From the NCBI RefSeq assembly GCF_003096275.1, contig NZ_QENQ01000001.1, positions 2,290,731-2,354,730 on the forward strand: a stretch of DNA of 64,000 bases, written 5' to 3'. Numbering within the stretch: position 1 is the stretch's first letter; each line of letters opens with the position of its first letter. This DNA is from Sphingomonas pokkalii. GTDB taxonomy: Bacteria > Pseudomonadota > Alphaproteobacteria > Sphingomonadales > Sphingomonadaceae. Positions 16,388 through 25,491 of this stretch are shown here, in pieces. The translations under genes were made by a program, and so were the position numbers. Under the pieces are notes generated by a model, which worked only from the letters and a program-made list of their open reading frames with translations, ran no database searches and was not told where the DNA came from.

Positions 16388-17362
16388 CTATGCCAGAACC
16401 GGGCCGTCTCCGCCACGCTCCTTGGGCGAAACATAGGCCGGGTCGTGCGCGAAGGGCAGCGGGCCGCCGTCGCGGAGCGCCGCCAGCACGGCCGCGAAGT
16501 CGGTTGCGCAGCGGAACCCCAGCACGCGCTCGGCCAGCCCCGCGTCATAGACCCGGCCGATGCTTGCCGGCAGCGTCCAGCCCCGCGCCGCATAGAGCGA
16601 TGCCGCCTCGGGAAAGCTGCGAGCGATCACCGCCGCCGCATCGCGCTTCAGTTCGGCGCAATCCTCGCGCCCGAACGGGGTCGGCGCGGAAATCACGAAC
16701 ACGCTGTGGCCCACCGCCGGCGCCCGCTCCAGCGCCGCCAGATGCGCGCGCGCCGCATCCTCCACCGTCAACCGGCGGTGGAGCAGTTCGTTGGCCTTGA
16801 GGTTCTCGCCCGAGGGCACGGCGTGGGTATCGTCGTCCTCGGGGAAGAAGCGGCTGGTGCGCAGCACGATGGTCGCCAGGCCGTGTTCCAGCGCCGCGAT
16901 CCGGCACAGGCCCTCGGCGGCGAGCTTGGTGACGCCGTAGATGTTGCGTGGTTCGATCGGGCCGCTGGTCTCGTCGAGCCACACCGCCGCGTCGCTCGCC
17001 TCGTCGCGGATCGCCTGGCTGATCATCAGCGAGGTGGTAGAGGTGAAGACGAACCGGTCATGCCCCGCCGCCTTGGCGCATTCGAGCAGGTTGAGCGTGC
17101 CGGCAACGTTCACGTCCACGAAGGTCTGCGCCGGATAGCGGACGATGTCCGGCTTGTGCAGGCCGCCGGCGTGGATCACGGCCTCGATGCCATGATCGGC
17201 GAACACGCGTTCCACCAGCGCGCGATCGGCGACCGAGCCCAGCACCTGCGTGTCCGTGCCCGGCGCCACGTCGAGCCCGGTGACGTGGTGCCCCGCCCCC
17301 CGCAGCATCGGCGCCAGGAACCGCCCCAGCCAGCCCGACGATCCGGTGAGCAGCACCCGCAT
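16388..17362 (-). CDS. NAD(P)-dependent epimerase/dehydratase family protein
   Basis: Extended short-chain dehydrogenase of 324 residues. The Rossmann motif TGSSGWLGRF lies at 6-15 and the catalytic YGVTK pair (YxxxK) near residue 140, with a preceding FTSTTSLMI strand. This is the layout of UDP-sugar epimerases and related lactone- or uronate-using enzymes. Its start codon shares one base with the stop of the bile-acid-symporter-like gene (TGATG), which indicates coupled translation. The pairing suggests transport and then oxidation or epimerisation of one substrate, but the substrate cannot be read from the sequence. Confidence 0.85.
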   Translation of the reverse strand: MRVLLTGSSGWLGRFLAPMLRGAGHHVTGLDVAPGTDTQVLGSVADRALVERVFADHGIEAVIHAGGLHKPDIVRYPAQTFVDVNVAGTLNLLECAKAAGHDRFVFTSTTSLMISQAIRDEASDAAVWLDETSGPIEPRNIYGVTKLAAEGLCRIAALEHGLATIVLRTSRFFPEDDDTHAVPSGENLKANELLHRRLTVEDAARAHLAALERAPAVGHSVFVISAPTPFGREDCAELKRDAAAVIARSFPEAASLYAARGWTLPASIGRVYDAGLAERVLGFRCATDFAAVLAALRDGGPLPFAHDPAYVSPKERGGDGPVLA

Positions 17363-18324
17363 CAGGGCCGCACCCCATATCGCCGCGCCAGCACCGCGCA
17401 GACGAACAGTTGGAGCTGGTGGAAGATCATCAGCGGCAGCACGATCAGGCTCACCGCCCCGCCGGGGAACAGAATCGTCGCCATCGGGATCCCGCTCGCC
17501 ATGCTCTTCTTGGAACCGCAGAAGACGATCGCGATCTCATCCTCGGTCGAAAAGCCCAGCCTGCGGCTGCCGACCATCGTCACGGCGATCACCACGCCGA
17601 GCAGCACCGCATTGAACGCCAGCACCAGCGCGAGATCGGCCAGCGATACCTGCGTCCACACGCCGGCCACCATGCCTTCGCTGAAGGCCGCATAGACGAC
17701 GAGCAGGATCGATCCGCGGTCGACCACCATGGTCAGCACCCGGTGCTTCAGGATGAAGCCGCCGATCAGCGGCCGCGCCGCCTGCCCGGCCGCGAACGGC
17801 AGCAGGATCTGCATCGCGATCGATTCGAGTTGCCCCAGCGAGAAGCCCGCCCCGCTGCCATGCGGCAGCAGCAGCGCCGCCAGCAGCGGGGTGATGATCA
17901 CCCCGATCAAATTGGAGAGCGAAGCGCTGCACAGGGCCGCCGGCACGTTGCCGCGCGCGATCGACGTAAAGGCGATCGACGACTGCACCGTGGAGGGCAG
18001 CAGGCACAGGAACAGGATGCCGAGCGCGATCCCGCCCGGCAGCACATGGCCGGCAATCGCATAGGCGCCCAGCCCGATCAGCGGAAAGAACAGGAAGGTG
18101 CTGAGGAATACGGTCAGCTGCAACCGCCAGTTGGTCAGTCCCGCCCAGATCGCGGACGGCGCCAGCCGCGCGCCATACAGGAAGAACAGCAGCGCGACGG
18201 CGATCGTCACCGCCTCGTCCGCGATGCTCGCCCACATCCCCCGCGCCGGAAACAGCGCCGCCAGCCCGACGGTGCCGAGCAGCATCAGCAGATAGGGATC
18301 GATCCAGCGGCGAAGGGCAGCCAT
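17362..18324 (-). CDS. bile acid:sodium symporter family (YocS/PanS-like) transporter
   Basis: Polytopic membrane transporter of 320 residues from ATG 18324 (MAALRRWIDPYLLMLLGTVG). Roughly ten hydrophobic segments are visible. The family signature region is present (CLLPSTVQSSIAFTSIARGN and FCGSKKSMASGIPMATILFP), which places it in the SBF_like group (COG0385, DUF4137-type) rather than among true bile-acid carriers. A longer frame to 18435 adds a Cys/Arg-rich stretch that I reject. It is coupled to the epimerase-like gene. Likely substrates are organic anions, but none is assigned. Confidence 0.88.
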   Translation of the reverse strand: MAALRRWIDPYLLMLLGTVGLAALFPARGMWASIADEAVTIAVALLFFLYGARLAPSAIWAGLTNWRLQLTVFLSTFLFFPLIGLGAYAIAGHVLPGGIALGILFLCLLPSTVQSSIAFTSIARGNVPAALCSASLSNLIGVIITPLLAALLLPHGSGAGFSLGQLESIAMQILLPFAAGQAARPLIGGFILKHRVLTMVVDRGSILLVVYAAFSEGMVAGVWTQVSLADLALVLAFNAVLLGVVIAVTMVGSRRLGFSTEDEIAIVFCGSKKSMASGIPMATILFPGGAVSLIVLPLMIFHQLQLFVCAVLARRYGVRP

Positions 18325-18388
18325 GGAGTACTCGCGACAGGGGAAACCGGGGGTGCCCATGATCCCGTCCGCACCGCCTTGCAAGTGT

Positions 18389-19066
18389 TCAGGCGACGGC
18401 GGGCGCCTGCACATCGGGCAATGCCTCGCCCGCATCCGCCCAGTCGGTCCGCCGCCGGACGAAGGGATTCAGGAACAGCACCGGCAGCTTCAGGAACAGC
18501 AGCTCGGAATGGATGAACGTGTCGATCGCCCGCTCCCACCAGCGGGGTTCGCGCTTGCCATGCGCGCGCAGCCAGCCGTCATAGGGTGCCCAATGGCTCG
18601 GCTCGTCCTTCTCGATGATGCGGAAGATGCGGGTCAGCACCTTGTCGCGCAGCACCGCCGGATGAAGCAGCAGGATGTGCACCTGTTTGTAGCCGCGCTG
18701 CTCGGTCAGCGAGATCACCCGGCACAGTTTCTCGAACTGGGCATCGTCGTCGATCACCGCCTGGGTATCCAGCGCATCGATGGTGCGGCCGAACATGATC
18801 TCGACGAAGCGATCGATATGGCCGCAGGTCCGGTCCACCGCCAGCGGCATCCGCCCCTGCAACTGGAACCAGCGCTGGAACATCTGGTAATGTTTGCGCT
18901 CGTCGGCGCGATGCTGTTCGATCGCGGCGATCAGCGCATGGTCGTCCGGCGCCCGCACCCGCACCGCCTGCAGCACCCGATCGATGCTCGTATAGCCGCG
19001 ATACTCGTTGTAGATGTAGATCGACCCCAGCAGGTCGAGATAGCGGCGGCGGAACCACGCAAACAT
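18389..19066 (-). CDS. ferritin-like diiron protein
   Basis: Helical protein of 225 residues with ferritin-like metal-binding pattern. Two EXXH motifs are visible, DERKHYQMFQ near 56-60 and KDEPSHWAPY near 155-160, together with a further Glu in VEIMFGRTIDALDTQ. This fits a diiron four-helix bundle related to ubiquinone-hydroxylase or AurF-type enzymes more than to iron-storage ferritin. It is transcribed away from cobT, with 89 bases between the two starts, and precedes the transporter gene by 64 bases. Function is unknown. Confidence 0.75.
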   Translation of the reverse strand: MFAWFRRRYLDLLGSIYIYNEYRGYTSIDRVLQAVRVRAPDDHALIAAIEQHRADERKHYQMFQRWFQLQGRMPLAVDRTCGHIDRFVEIMFGRTIDALDTQAVIDDDAQFEKLCRVISLTEQRGYKQVHILLLHPAVLRDKVLTRIFRIIEKDEPSHWAPYDGWLRAHGKREPRWWERAIDTFIHSELLFLKLPVLFLNPFVRRRTDWADAGEALPDVQAPAVA

Positions 19067-19155
19067 GGCGTTCGGCCTAGACCTGGGCCATTACGCGGTC
19101 AACATGATCCCCCGGCCTTTCTTGACTTTGCGCGGGCCGGGCGCATGTGGAAACC

Positions 19156-20985
19156 ATGGCGCAGGATTCTCCCCTCGATCGCTTTCGGGACGTGCTCGCG
19201 GGAACCGCGCGTGCGCTCTCCGGCACGGCCGAACTCGAGTTCGGCTTCACCGCCGATGCTCCCTTCCAGAGCGGCAAGACGGTGAAGGTGCCGATGCCCT
19301 CGCGCACGCTGCCGCCGGAACAGGTGGCGGAAGCGCGCGGCTTTGCCGATGGCTTCGCGCTGCGGATGCGCCTGCACGACGGCACGCTGCACGCCCGCAA
19401 CGCACCCCGCGAACCCATCGCCCGCGCCGTCTATGACGCGATCGAAACCGCGCGGGTGGAGGCGCTGGGATCGCGCGGCTATGCCGGCATTGCCGACAAT
19501 CTCGAACAGGCGCTGGCGATGCGGCTGCGCTCCGATCCGATCGGCCGCGCCCGCACCCGCGACGAAGTGCCGCTGTCCACCGCGCTCGGGCTGATGGTCC
19601 GCGAACGGCTCACCGGCCGCGAGTCGCCGTCGAGCGCTGCGCTGGGCCTGGCGCTGGTGCGCGACTGGATCGAGGATCGCGCCGGCGCCGACCTCGACGC
19701 CCTGTCGCTGGCGATCGACGATCAACGTGCCTTTGCCGATCTCGCCGCCAAGCTGCTGCAGGATCTGGAGCTGACCGAAGGCGAGATGGTGCCCGACGAG
19801 GCCGATGAAGGCGGCGGCGAGGACGAGGGCCAGGAAGAGCAGCAAGAACAGGGCGACGACGACAGCGAAGCCCAGCAGCAGCAGGGCGAAGGCCAGAGCG
19901 AAGCCCGCGGCGAGCAGCGCGAATCCGAACAGGGCGAGGACGGCGAACAGGACCAGCAGTCCGAGGGCATGGACGACGGCGACGGCGAACCCGGCGACGA
20001 TGGCGACGAAGGCATGATGCCCGTCCGCCCCAATCGCCCGTGGAGCGATCTGCCGCCCAGCTTCGAATATCGCGCCTTCACCACCCAGTTCGACGAAGTG
20101 GTGGCCGCCACCGACCTGTGCGACACGGACGAGCTGGATCGCCTGCGCTCCTATCTCGATCAGCAGCTGATCCACCTGCAGGGAGCGGTGACGAAGCTTG
20201 CCAACCGGCTCCAGCGCCGGCTGATGGCGCAGCAAAGCCGCAGCTGGGATTTCGATCAGGACGAAGGGCTGCTCGATGCCGCCCGGCTGGCCCGCGTCGT
20301 CGTCAATCCGATGCAGTCGCTCAGCTACAAGGTCGAGCGTGACACCGAGTTCAAGGACACGGTCGTTACCCTGCTGATCGACAATAGCGGTTCGATGCGC
20401 GGCCGGCCGATCTCGATCGCGGCGATCAGCGCGGACATTCTCGCCCGCACGCTGGAGCGCGTCGGCGTGAAGACGGAAATCCTCGGCTTCACCACCCGCG
20501 CCTGGAAGGGCGGTCAGGCGCGCGAGAAGTGGCTGGGCGAGGGACGGATCGCGCAGCCGGGCCGGCTCAACGATCTGCGCCACATCATCTACAAGCAGGC
20601 CGACGAGCCGTGGCGGCGCGCCAAGAAGTCCCTCGGGCTGATGATGCGCGAAGGGCTGCTGAAGGAGAATATCGACGGCGAGGCGCTGCTCTGGGCGCAC
20701 AGTCGGCTGATCGCCCGGCCCGAGGACCGCAAGATCCTGATGGTGATCTCGGACGGCGCGCCGGTGGACGACTCGACGCTGTCAGTAAATTCGGGCTCGT
20801 ACCTGGAACGCCATCTGCGCCAGGTGATCAGCTGGATCGAAGCGCGCTCGCCGGTCGAGCTGGCGGCGATCGGCATCGGGCATGACGTCACGCGCTATTA
20901 TAGCCGCGCGGTGACGATCATGGATGCCGAACAGCTCGCGGGCACGATGGTCGAGCAGCTGGCCGCCCTGTTCGATACCGAGTGA
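19156..20985 (+). CDS. cobT: cobaltochelatase subunit CobT
   Basis: Adaptor subunit of aerobic cobaltochelatase CobNST, which inserts cobalt into the corrin ring with CobS as AAA+ motor. The protein is 609 residues from ATG 19156 ([20 protein letters not shown]); a GTG nine bases earlier is an alternative start. It has the CobT N-terminal region, a strongly acidic Glu/Asp/Gln stretch around 200-290, and a C-terminal von Willebrand A domain with the MIDAS motif [11 protein letters not shown] near residue 405. CobS, usually next to CobT, is not in the window. The gene is followed seven bases later by a ribbon-helix-helix protein gene. Confidence 0.95.
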   Translation: MAQDSPLDRFRDVLAGTARALSGTAELEFGFTADAPFQSGKTVKVPMPSRTLPPEQVAEARGFADGFALRMRLHDGTLHARNAPREPIARAVYDAIETARVEALGSRGYAGIADNLEQALAMRLRSDPIGRARTRDEVPLSTALGLMVRERLTGRESPSSAALGLALVRDWIEDRAGADLDALSLAIDDQRAFADLAAKLLQDLELTEGEMVPDEADEGGGEDEGQEEQQEQGDDDSEAQQQQGEGQSEARGEQRESEQGEDGEQDQQSEGMDDGDGEPGDDGDEGMMPVRPNRPWSDLPPSFEYRAFTTQFDEVVAATDLCDTDELDRLRSYLDQQLIHLQGAVTKLANRLQRRLMAQQSRSWDFDQDEGLLDAARLARVVVNPMQSLSYKVERDTEFKDTVVTLLIDNSGSMRGRPISIAAISADILARTLERVGVKTEILGFTTRAWKGGQAREKWLGEGRIAQPGRLNDLRHIIYKQADEPWRRAKKSLGLMMREGLLKENIDGEALLWAHSRLIARPEDRKILMVISDGAPVDDSTLSVNSGSYLERHLRQVISWIEARSPVELAAIGIGHDVTRYYSRAVTIMDAEQLAGTMVEQLAALFDTE

Positions 20986-20992
20986 GGCCGCG

Positions 20993-21244
20993 GTGGCGCT
21001 GGAGATCGTGCCCCCGCCGGGCGGCTTTCACGGGCCGGTGAAGCGTTCGATCACCATCGCCGGGCACCCGACATCGATCAGCCTCGAGCCGATCTTCTGG
21101 GCGGCGCTGGAGGCCGCGGCAGCGGCGGCGGGGCTGCCGCTGAGCGCGCTGGTTGCCGCGATCGACCATGCTCGGATCAGCGCAGAGGATCCGCCCAATC
21201 TGGCGAGCGCGATCCGCACCTGGCTGATGGCACAGCGCGCCTGA
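20993..21244 (+). CDS. ribbon-helix-helix domain protein
   Basis: Small DNA-binding-like protein of 83 residues. The GTG at 20993 is chosen as start because it lies seven bases after the cobT stop and the family-like part begins at once (LEIVPPPGGFHGPVKRSITI). The ribbon-helix-helix core is KRSITIAGHPTSISLEPIFW followed by two helices (LEAAAAAAGLPLSALVAAID). It matches the COG4321-type RHH proteins of alphaproteobacteria, whose targets are unknown. It converges with the SIMPL gene, and a GC-rich hairpin at their junction may stop both transcripts. Confidence 0.85.
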   Translation: MALEIVPPPGGFHGPVKRSITIAGHPTSISLEPIFWAALEAAAAAAGLPLSALVAAIDHARISAEDPPNLASAIRTWLMAQRA

Positions 21245-21263
21245 ACGATCGGGGCCGCTACGG

Positions 21264-22013
21264 TCAGCGCCCGATCGCGAACTGGGCATAGACGCGGGCC
21301 TGCGTCTCCAGCGGGCGCGGCGTGATCGCAATCTCCACCGGCGCGGGCGGTGGCGGCGGGGCCACCATCCGGCTCGCCGCACCGGTGACGATCACCTCGT
21401 TGCGGCCGCTTTGGTCGCTCAGCGACAGCAGTTCGCCCAGCCGCACCCCGGCGCCCGCCGCCATCGCTTCGGCCTGGCTGCGGGCATTGGCGATCGCCGC
21501 AGCGGTTGCCCGGCGTTGCGCCGCTGCGGGATCGCTAAGCTGGAAGCCGCTGATCCGCGCATCGCGCGCACCCAGCCGCGCCGCCAGTCCGGCGGCGGTG
21601 CCTGCCTTCTCCACGACGCGGGTCCGCGCGGTGCCCTGCAAGGTCGCGATGAAACCGGTCAAGGCGCAGTCGCCGTCGCTCAGGCGCGGCCGATTGTTGT
21701 AATTGCCCGGGCCATCGCATTTCGGCGAGCGCGTCTCCATCACGCTCACTTCCCCGGAAGTGAGTTGCAGGTCGGCGCCCAGCAGGCCGGCCAGTCCGGC
21801 GGTGATCGCCTTTTGCTTGGCGGCAAGATCGGCGCTTGCGGCATCGGCGGTCTTGCCCTCGCCCGCCACCCAATAGACGAGGATCGCCTGGTCCGGCTTG
21901 GTCGATACGGTGCCCACGCCGACGACCTGGATCGACGGCGGCAATGTGGGCGGCTGCTGGGCGTGGGCGGGAATGGCAAGGCAGGACATACCGAAAGCCA
22001 CGAGCAAACGCAT
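21264..22013 (-). CDS. SIMPL domain (DUF541) periplasmic protein
   Basis: Exported protein of 249 residues with the SIMPL (DUF541) fold, whose members are linked to outer-membrane or oxidative-stress maintenance without a defined reaction. The start is ATG 22013 (MRLLVAFGMSCLAIPAHAQQ), which opens a signal peptide ending AHA-Q. Conserved features include IQVVGVGTVSTKPDQAILVY at the start of the mature domain and ANARSQAEAMAAGAGVRLGE near the middle. The longer frame to 22127 lacks a signal and is rejected. It diverges from the TonB receptor gene with a 214-base regulatory gap. Confidence 0.9.
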   Translation of the reverse strand: MRLLVAFGMSCLAIPAHAQQPPTLPPSIQVVGVGTVSTKPDQAILVYWVAGEGKTADAASADLAAKQKAITAGLAGLLGADLQLTSGEVSVMETRSPKCDGPGNYNNRPRLSDGDCALTGFIATLQGTARTRVVEKAGTAAGLAARLGARDARISGFQLSDPAAAQRRATAAAIANARSQAEAMAAGAGVRLGELLSLSDQSGRNEVIVTGAASRMVAPPPPPAPVEIAITPRPLETQARVYAQFAIGR

Positions 22014-22169
22014 CGATTCTCTCCCTTTTATGGCCGCAGCATATGCCCTCTCTCGATCGCGGTAAACGCAGCTTCCGCGCCGTCGCCACCAACCCATGGT
22101 CACACTGCGCAGAGGAAGCGTCACCATTCGGAAATGCTATTGCGACGGGCTTGCATTAGCATTGACTCC

Positions 22170-22184
22170 GCGAGCGGTTCGCAA
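22170..22184. promoter_or_regulatory. Fur-like operator of the TonB receptor gene
   Basis: GCGAGCGGTTCGCAA (minus strand TTGCGAACCGCTCGC) lies 44-58 bases upstream of the receptor GTG. The same pattern occurs at the same distance before the PepSY operon (28781-28795), and a wider version at 48694-48710 before bfd. The form TTGCGAR-N3-YTYGC resembles alphaproteobacterial Fur-type boxes. Just upstream, AATGCTA at 22133-22139 and TAGCATT at 22157-22163 form a second perfect dyad. Confidence 0.55.
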
Positions 22185-22227
22185 TAGTCGCGAGCGAAAC
22201 GAAATCGAGTTCAAAGGGGATTGTTGA

Positions 22228-24636
22228 GTGACCGATCGTACCGCGCCGCTTTCGCGCGTTTCCACCTTTGCGGCGCTTGCCTGTGTCGGCTTCATCGTCT
22301 CGGCGCCAAGCCATGCCGAGGAACGTGCGCTTGCCGATCGCACCGATAATGGCGCGACCGTCAGCGCCGATCGCGATGGCAAGGATGGCGACGCGCAGGA
22401 TCGCGATACGATCATCGTCAAGGGCCAGCCCTATTCCCCGCATCAGGAATCGCCCAAGGCTACCCGCCCGGTGCGCGATACCCCGCAGACGATCACCATC
22501 CTCACCAACGAGGTGATCGAGCAGCAGAATCTCCTCACCCTGCGCGATATGCTGTCGACGGTGCCGGGCATCACCTTCGGCGCAGGCGAAGGCGGCGGCG
22601 GCTATGGCGATTCGATCAATCTGCGTGGCTACTCCGCCAATACCGACATCACGATCGATGGTATCCGCGACAGCGCCCAATATACCCGTACCGATCCGTT
22701 CAACCTCGAGCAGTTGGAAGTCGTCAACGGCCCCAATTCGGTGCAGAACGGCGCGGGCTCGGTCGGCGGCTCGATCAACATGGTCACCAAGAAGCCGCAG
22801 GCCAACACCCGGTTCCAGGCATCGGCCGGCATCGGCACCGACAATTACTATCGCGGGACCGTCGATGCGAATGTCCGTGTCAACGATCTGATCGCCTTCC
22901 GCCTCAACGCGATGAAGCATGAAAATGACGTCCCGGCCCGCGACGTCGAACGGATGAAGCGCTGGGGCGTCGCGCCGTCGGTGACGATCGGGATCGACAG
23001 CCCGACCCGCCTGACGCTGCAATATGTCCATCAGGAAGACGACAACACGCCGCAATATGGCGTGCCCTATTATCAGGTCGTCGGCGGCGCGCTGCCGGGT
23101 GTCAGCCGGTCCAGCTATTTCGGTTTCCGCAACCTCGATACGCAGAAGAGCAACGTCGATCAGGCGACCGCCACGTTCGAACATCATTTCAACGATCGGG
23201 TGACGCTGCGCAACATCACCCGCTGGCAGGATGTGACTCAGCACGCCATCGTCGATCCGCCCCAGGGCACCTGGTGCCTCGCCTCGGGGCGGACGCCGCT
23301 CGGCACGGCGTGCACGACGACGATCAACGGCGCGACGCTGACGGTCCCCACGGGCTTTTATCTGCCCTCCGGCCCGCGCGGGAACACGCGGGATACCCGC
23401 AACCAGCTCGCCTATGATCAGGTCGACCTGATGGCCCGGTTCAACACCGGCTTCATCGAACACTCGCTCACGCTCGGCGCAGCGGCAACCTGGGAGAAGT
23501 TCAGCCTCTCCACCGGCAATGTGCTGCGCAATGCCAACGGCACCAACCCCTTCAGCTACCTCCCGCTGATGAACATGGCCAATCCCAATGCGGTAGTGGC
23601 TGGCCCGGCGGCGACCAGCGGCCTCGCACGCGTCTATGGCAGCAACGTCTATAGCGGTCCGATCAACTTCATCGAAAGCGCCCGGCAGACCGGCGAGCTC
23701 ACCAACTATGCGGTCTATCTGTTCGATACGATGAAGCTCGGCGATCATGTCGAGATCAACGGCGGCCTGCGCTGGGAATCGAACGACGGCAGCTACCGCG
23801 CCGACACCGTTTCCACCGCCACCGCGACGCTCGGGCAAGTGGCGACCGGCCAGACGCTCTTCAACAGAAACAAGCTGTTCTCGTATCGCGCCGGCCTGGT
23901 GTACAAGCCGATCACGGCGATCAGCCTGTATGTCGCCTATGGCAACGCCAAAACGCCGTCCAAGACGTCGGTGAACGGCTCCTGCCTGGTCGAAACCTGC
24001 AACGTCGATCCGGAAACGGCGCGCAACTATGAAATCGGCGGCAAGGCCGAACTGGTCGGCGGCCGGCTGCTGCTCACCGCCGCGCTGTTCCGCAACGAAC
24101 GTACCAACTTCCGGGTGGCGACCGGCGATCCGCTGGTGCCGGAGCAGCAGCTCGACGGCAAGTCGCGGGTGGACGGTATCGCGCTGGGCGCGGTCGGCCA
24201 GATCACCAAGGCTTGGTCGATCACGGCCAACTACACCTATCTCGATGGCACGGTGCTCCGCAGCATCGCTAGGAACAGCCCGGCCGGCACGGTCGATCCG
24301 GCGCGCAATGCCGCCCTGCAGAACACCCCGAACCATTCCGGCAGCCTGTTCACCACCTATCGCCTGTCGTTCGGGCTGACGCTCGGCTATGGCGTGACCT
24401 ATCAGGGCAAGGCGGCGTTCAACCTGCCGACGGTCGCAGCGCCCCAGGTCATCTACAGCCCCGATTTCTGGGTGCACAACGCATTCCTCTCCTACGAAGT
24501 CACCCGCAACCTCTCGGCGCAGGTGAACGTGAAGAACGTCGCGGACTCGCTCTACTACACTCGCATCCGCAACAATGGCTGGGCCACGCCGGGTGACGGC
24601 CGCTCGGCGCTGCTTACGCTCAACTACCGCTTCTGA
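22228..24636 (+). CDS. TonB-dependent siderophore receptor (Fiu/PiuA-like)
   Basis: Outer-membrane receptor of 802 residues for energy-dependent import of a ferric siderophore, probably a catecholate. Start is the GTG at 22228, nine bases after AAGGGGA. A signal peptide covers about 1-30, a TonB-box-like DTIIVKG lies near residue 60, the plug domain follows (PQTITILTNEVIEQQN, then INLRGYSANTDITIDGIRDS and SVGGSINMVTKKPQ), and the barrel ends in LLTLNYRF with the terminal Phe recognised by BamA. Downstream are a terminator and piuC, the usual partner of Fiu/PiuA receptors. A Fur-like operator precedes it. Ligand identity is inference. Confidence 0.93.
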   Translation: MTDRTAPLSRVSTFAALACVGFIVSAPSHAEERALADRTDNGATVSADRDGKDGDAQDRDTIIVKGQPYSPHQESPKATRPVRDTPQTITILTNEVIEQQNLLTLRDMLSTVPGITFGAGEGGGGYGDSINLRGYSANTDITIDGIRDSAQYTRTDPFNLEQLEVVNGPNSVQNGAGSVGGSINMVTKKPQANTRFQASAGIGTDNYYRGTVDANVRVNDLIAFRLNAMKHENDVPARDVERMKRWGVAPSVTIGIDSPTRLTLQYVHQEDDNTPQYGVPYYQVVGGALPGVSRSSYFGFRNLDTQKSNVDQATATFEHHFNDRVTLRNITRWQDVTQHAIVDPPQGTWCLASGRTPLGTACTTTINGATLTVPTGFYLPSGPRGNTRDTRNQLAYDQVDLMARFNTGFIEHSLTLGAAATWEKFSLSTGNVLRNANGTNPFSYLPLMNMANPNAVVAGPAATSGLARVYGSNVYSGPINFIESARQTGELTNYAVYLFDTMKLGDHVEINGGLRWESNDGSYRADTVSTATATLGQVATGQTLFNRNKLFSYRAGLVYKPITAISLYVAYGNAKTPSKTSVNGSCLVETCNVDPETARNYEIGGKAELVGGRLLLTAALFRNERTNFRVATGDPLVPEQQLDGKSRVDGIALGAVGQITKAWSITANYTYLDGTVLRSIARNSPAGTVDPARNAALQNTPNHSGSLFTTYRLSFGLTLGYGVTYQGKAAFNLPTVAAPQVIYSPDFWVHNAFLSYEVTRNLSAQVNVKNVADSLYYTRIRNNGWATPGDGRSALLTLNYRF

Positions 24637-24655
24637 TTGCACGGGCGGTTTGCGT

Positions 24656-24691
24656 GCGGCCCCTTCCGGCATCTCCGCCGGGAGGGGCCGC
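24656..24691 (+). terminator. Rho-independent terminator after the TonB receptor
   Basis: GCGGCCCCTTCCGGC at 24656-24670 pairs with GCCGGGAGGGGCCGC at 24677-24691 around a six-base loop, giving a 15-base GC-rich stem with one weak pair, followed by TTCGTT. It starts 20 bases after the receptor stop, so piuC is likely read by leakage or from its own promoter. Confidence 0.8.
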
Positions 24692-24789
24692 TTCGTTCCG
24701 GCGATTGCGCCGCGCCGTTGATCTGGCGCATGTTCGGCGGACCGCGCGGCCGTCAGAAGCCGACTTTACCCCGCGCAGGAGGCCCGCGC

Positions 24790-25473
24790 ATGTTGATCCC
24801 GATCCCCGACCTGCTCTCGTCGGCAGAGGTTGCCCGCATCCGCACGCTGGTGGACGCCGCAGACTGGGTGGATGGCAACATCACCTCGGGCCCGCAGGCG
24901 GCACTGGCCAAGCGCAACGAACAGCTTCCCGAAGAAAGCCCGGCCGCGCGCGAGGCGGGGCGGATGATCCTCGATGCGCTGGGCCGATCGCCGCTGTTCG
25001 TCGCCGCCGCGCTGCCGCTGAAGGTCTTTCCGCCGCTGTTCAACCGCTATGCCGGCGGCCAGAATTTCGGCACCCATGTCGATAACGCCATCCGCATCCA
25101 GCGCGGCAGCGAGTTTCGCGTCCGCTCCGACCTGTCGATGACGGTGTTTCTGGAGGCGCCCGATGCCTATGCGGGCGGCGAGTTGCTGATCGAAGGGTTG
25201 TTCGGCGCGCAATCGGTGAAGCTGCCGGCGGGCCACGCGATCCTCTACCCTTCTTCCAGCCTCCACCGGGTGACGCCGGTGACGCGGGGCACGCGGGTGG
25301 CGAGCTTCTTCTGGCTCCAGTCGATGGTCCGCGACGATGCCGCGCGCCGCACGCTGTTCGATCTCGATCGGGCGATCCAGGGGCTCACCGTCGAGCTGGG
25401 TCAGGGCCATGCCCAGATCGTCGCGCTGACCGGGGTGTATCACAACCTGCTGCGCCGCTGGGCCGACGCATAG
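24790..25473 (+). CDS. piuC: Fe(II)/2-oxoglutarate dioxygenase PiuC (PKHD-type hydroxylase)
   Basis: PKHD-type hydroxylase of the PiuC/YbiX family, 227 residues from ATG 24790 ([17 protein letters not shown]), which follows AGGAGG. The iron triad is visible as His96 and Asp98 in [11 protein letters not shown] and His159 in SSLHRVTPV, with Arg169 for 2-oxoglutarate. Members are regularly encoded beside catecholate-siderophore receptors and are iron-regulated, but their substrate is not settled. A longer frame upstream to 24637 would run through the terminator hairpin and is rejected. The gene converges with apbE. Confidence 0.93.
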   Translation: MLIPIPDLLSSAEVARIRTLVDAADWVDGNITSGPQAALAKRNEQLPEESPAAREAGRMILDALGRSPLFVAAALPLKVFPPLFNRYAGGQNFGTHVDNAIRIQRGSEFRVRSDLSMTVFLEAPDAYAGGELLIEGLFGAQSVKLPAGHAILYPSSSLHRVTPVTRGTRVASFFWLQSMVRDDAARRTLFDLDRAIQGLTVELGQGHAQIVALTGVYHNLLRRWADA

Positions 25474-25491
25474 GGTCTGCGGCGCTCGCTC

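Noticed and set aside
19740..20030. Repeat-like acidic region of cobT as a tandem repeat or expansion
   Set aside because: An Asp/Glu/Gln-rich linker of this size is normal for CobT; no exact nucleotide repeat unit is visible.
22156..24672. Long minus-strand frame opposite the TonB receptor
   Set aside because: No recognisable domain and an Arg/Asp/His-rich composition; the plus strand encodes a textbook plug and barrel.
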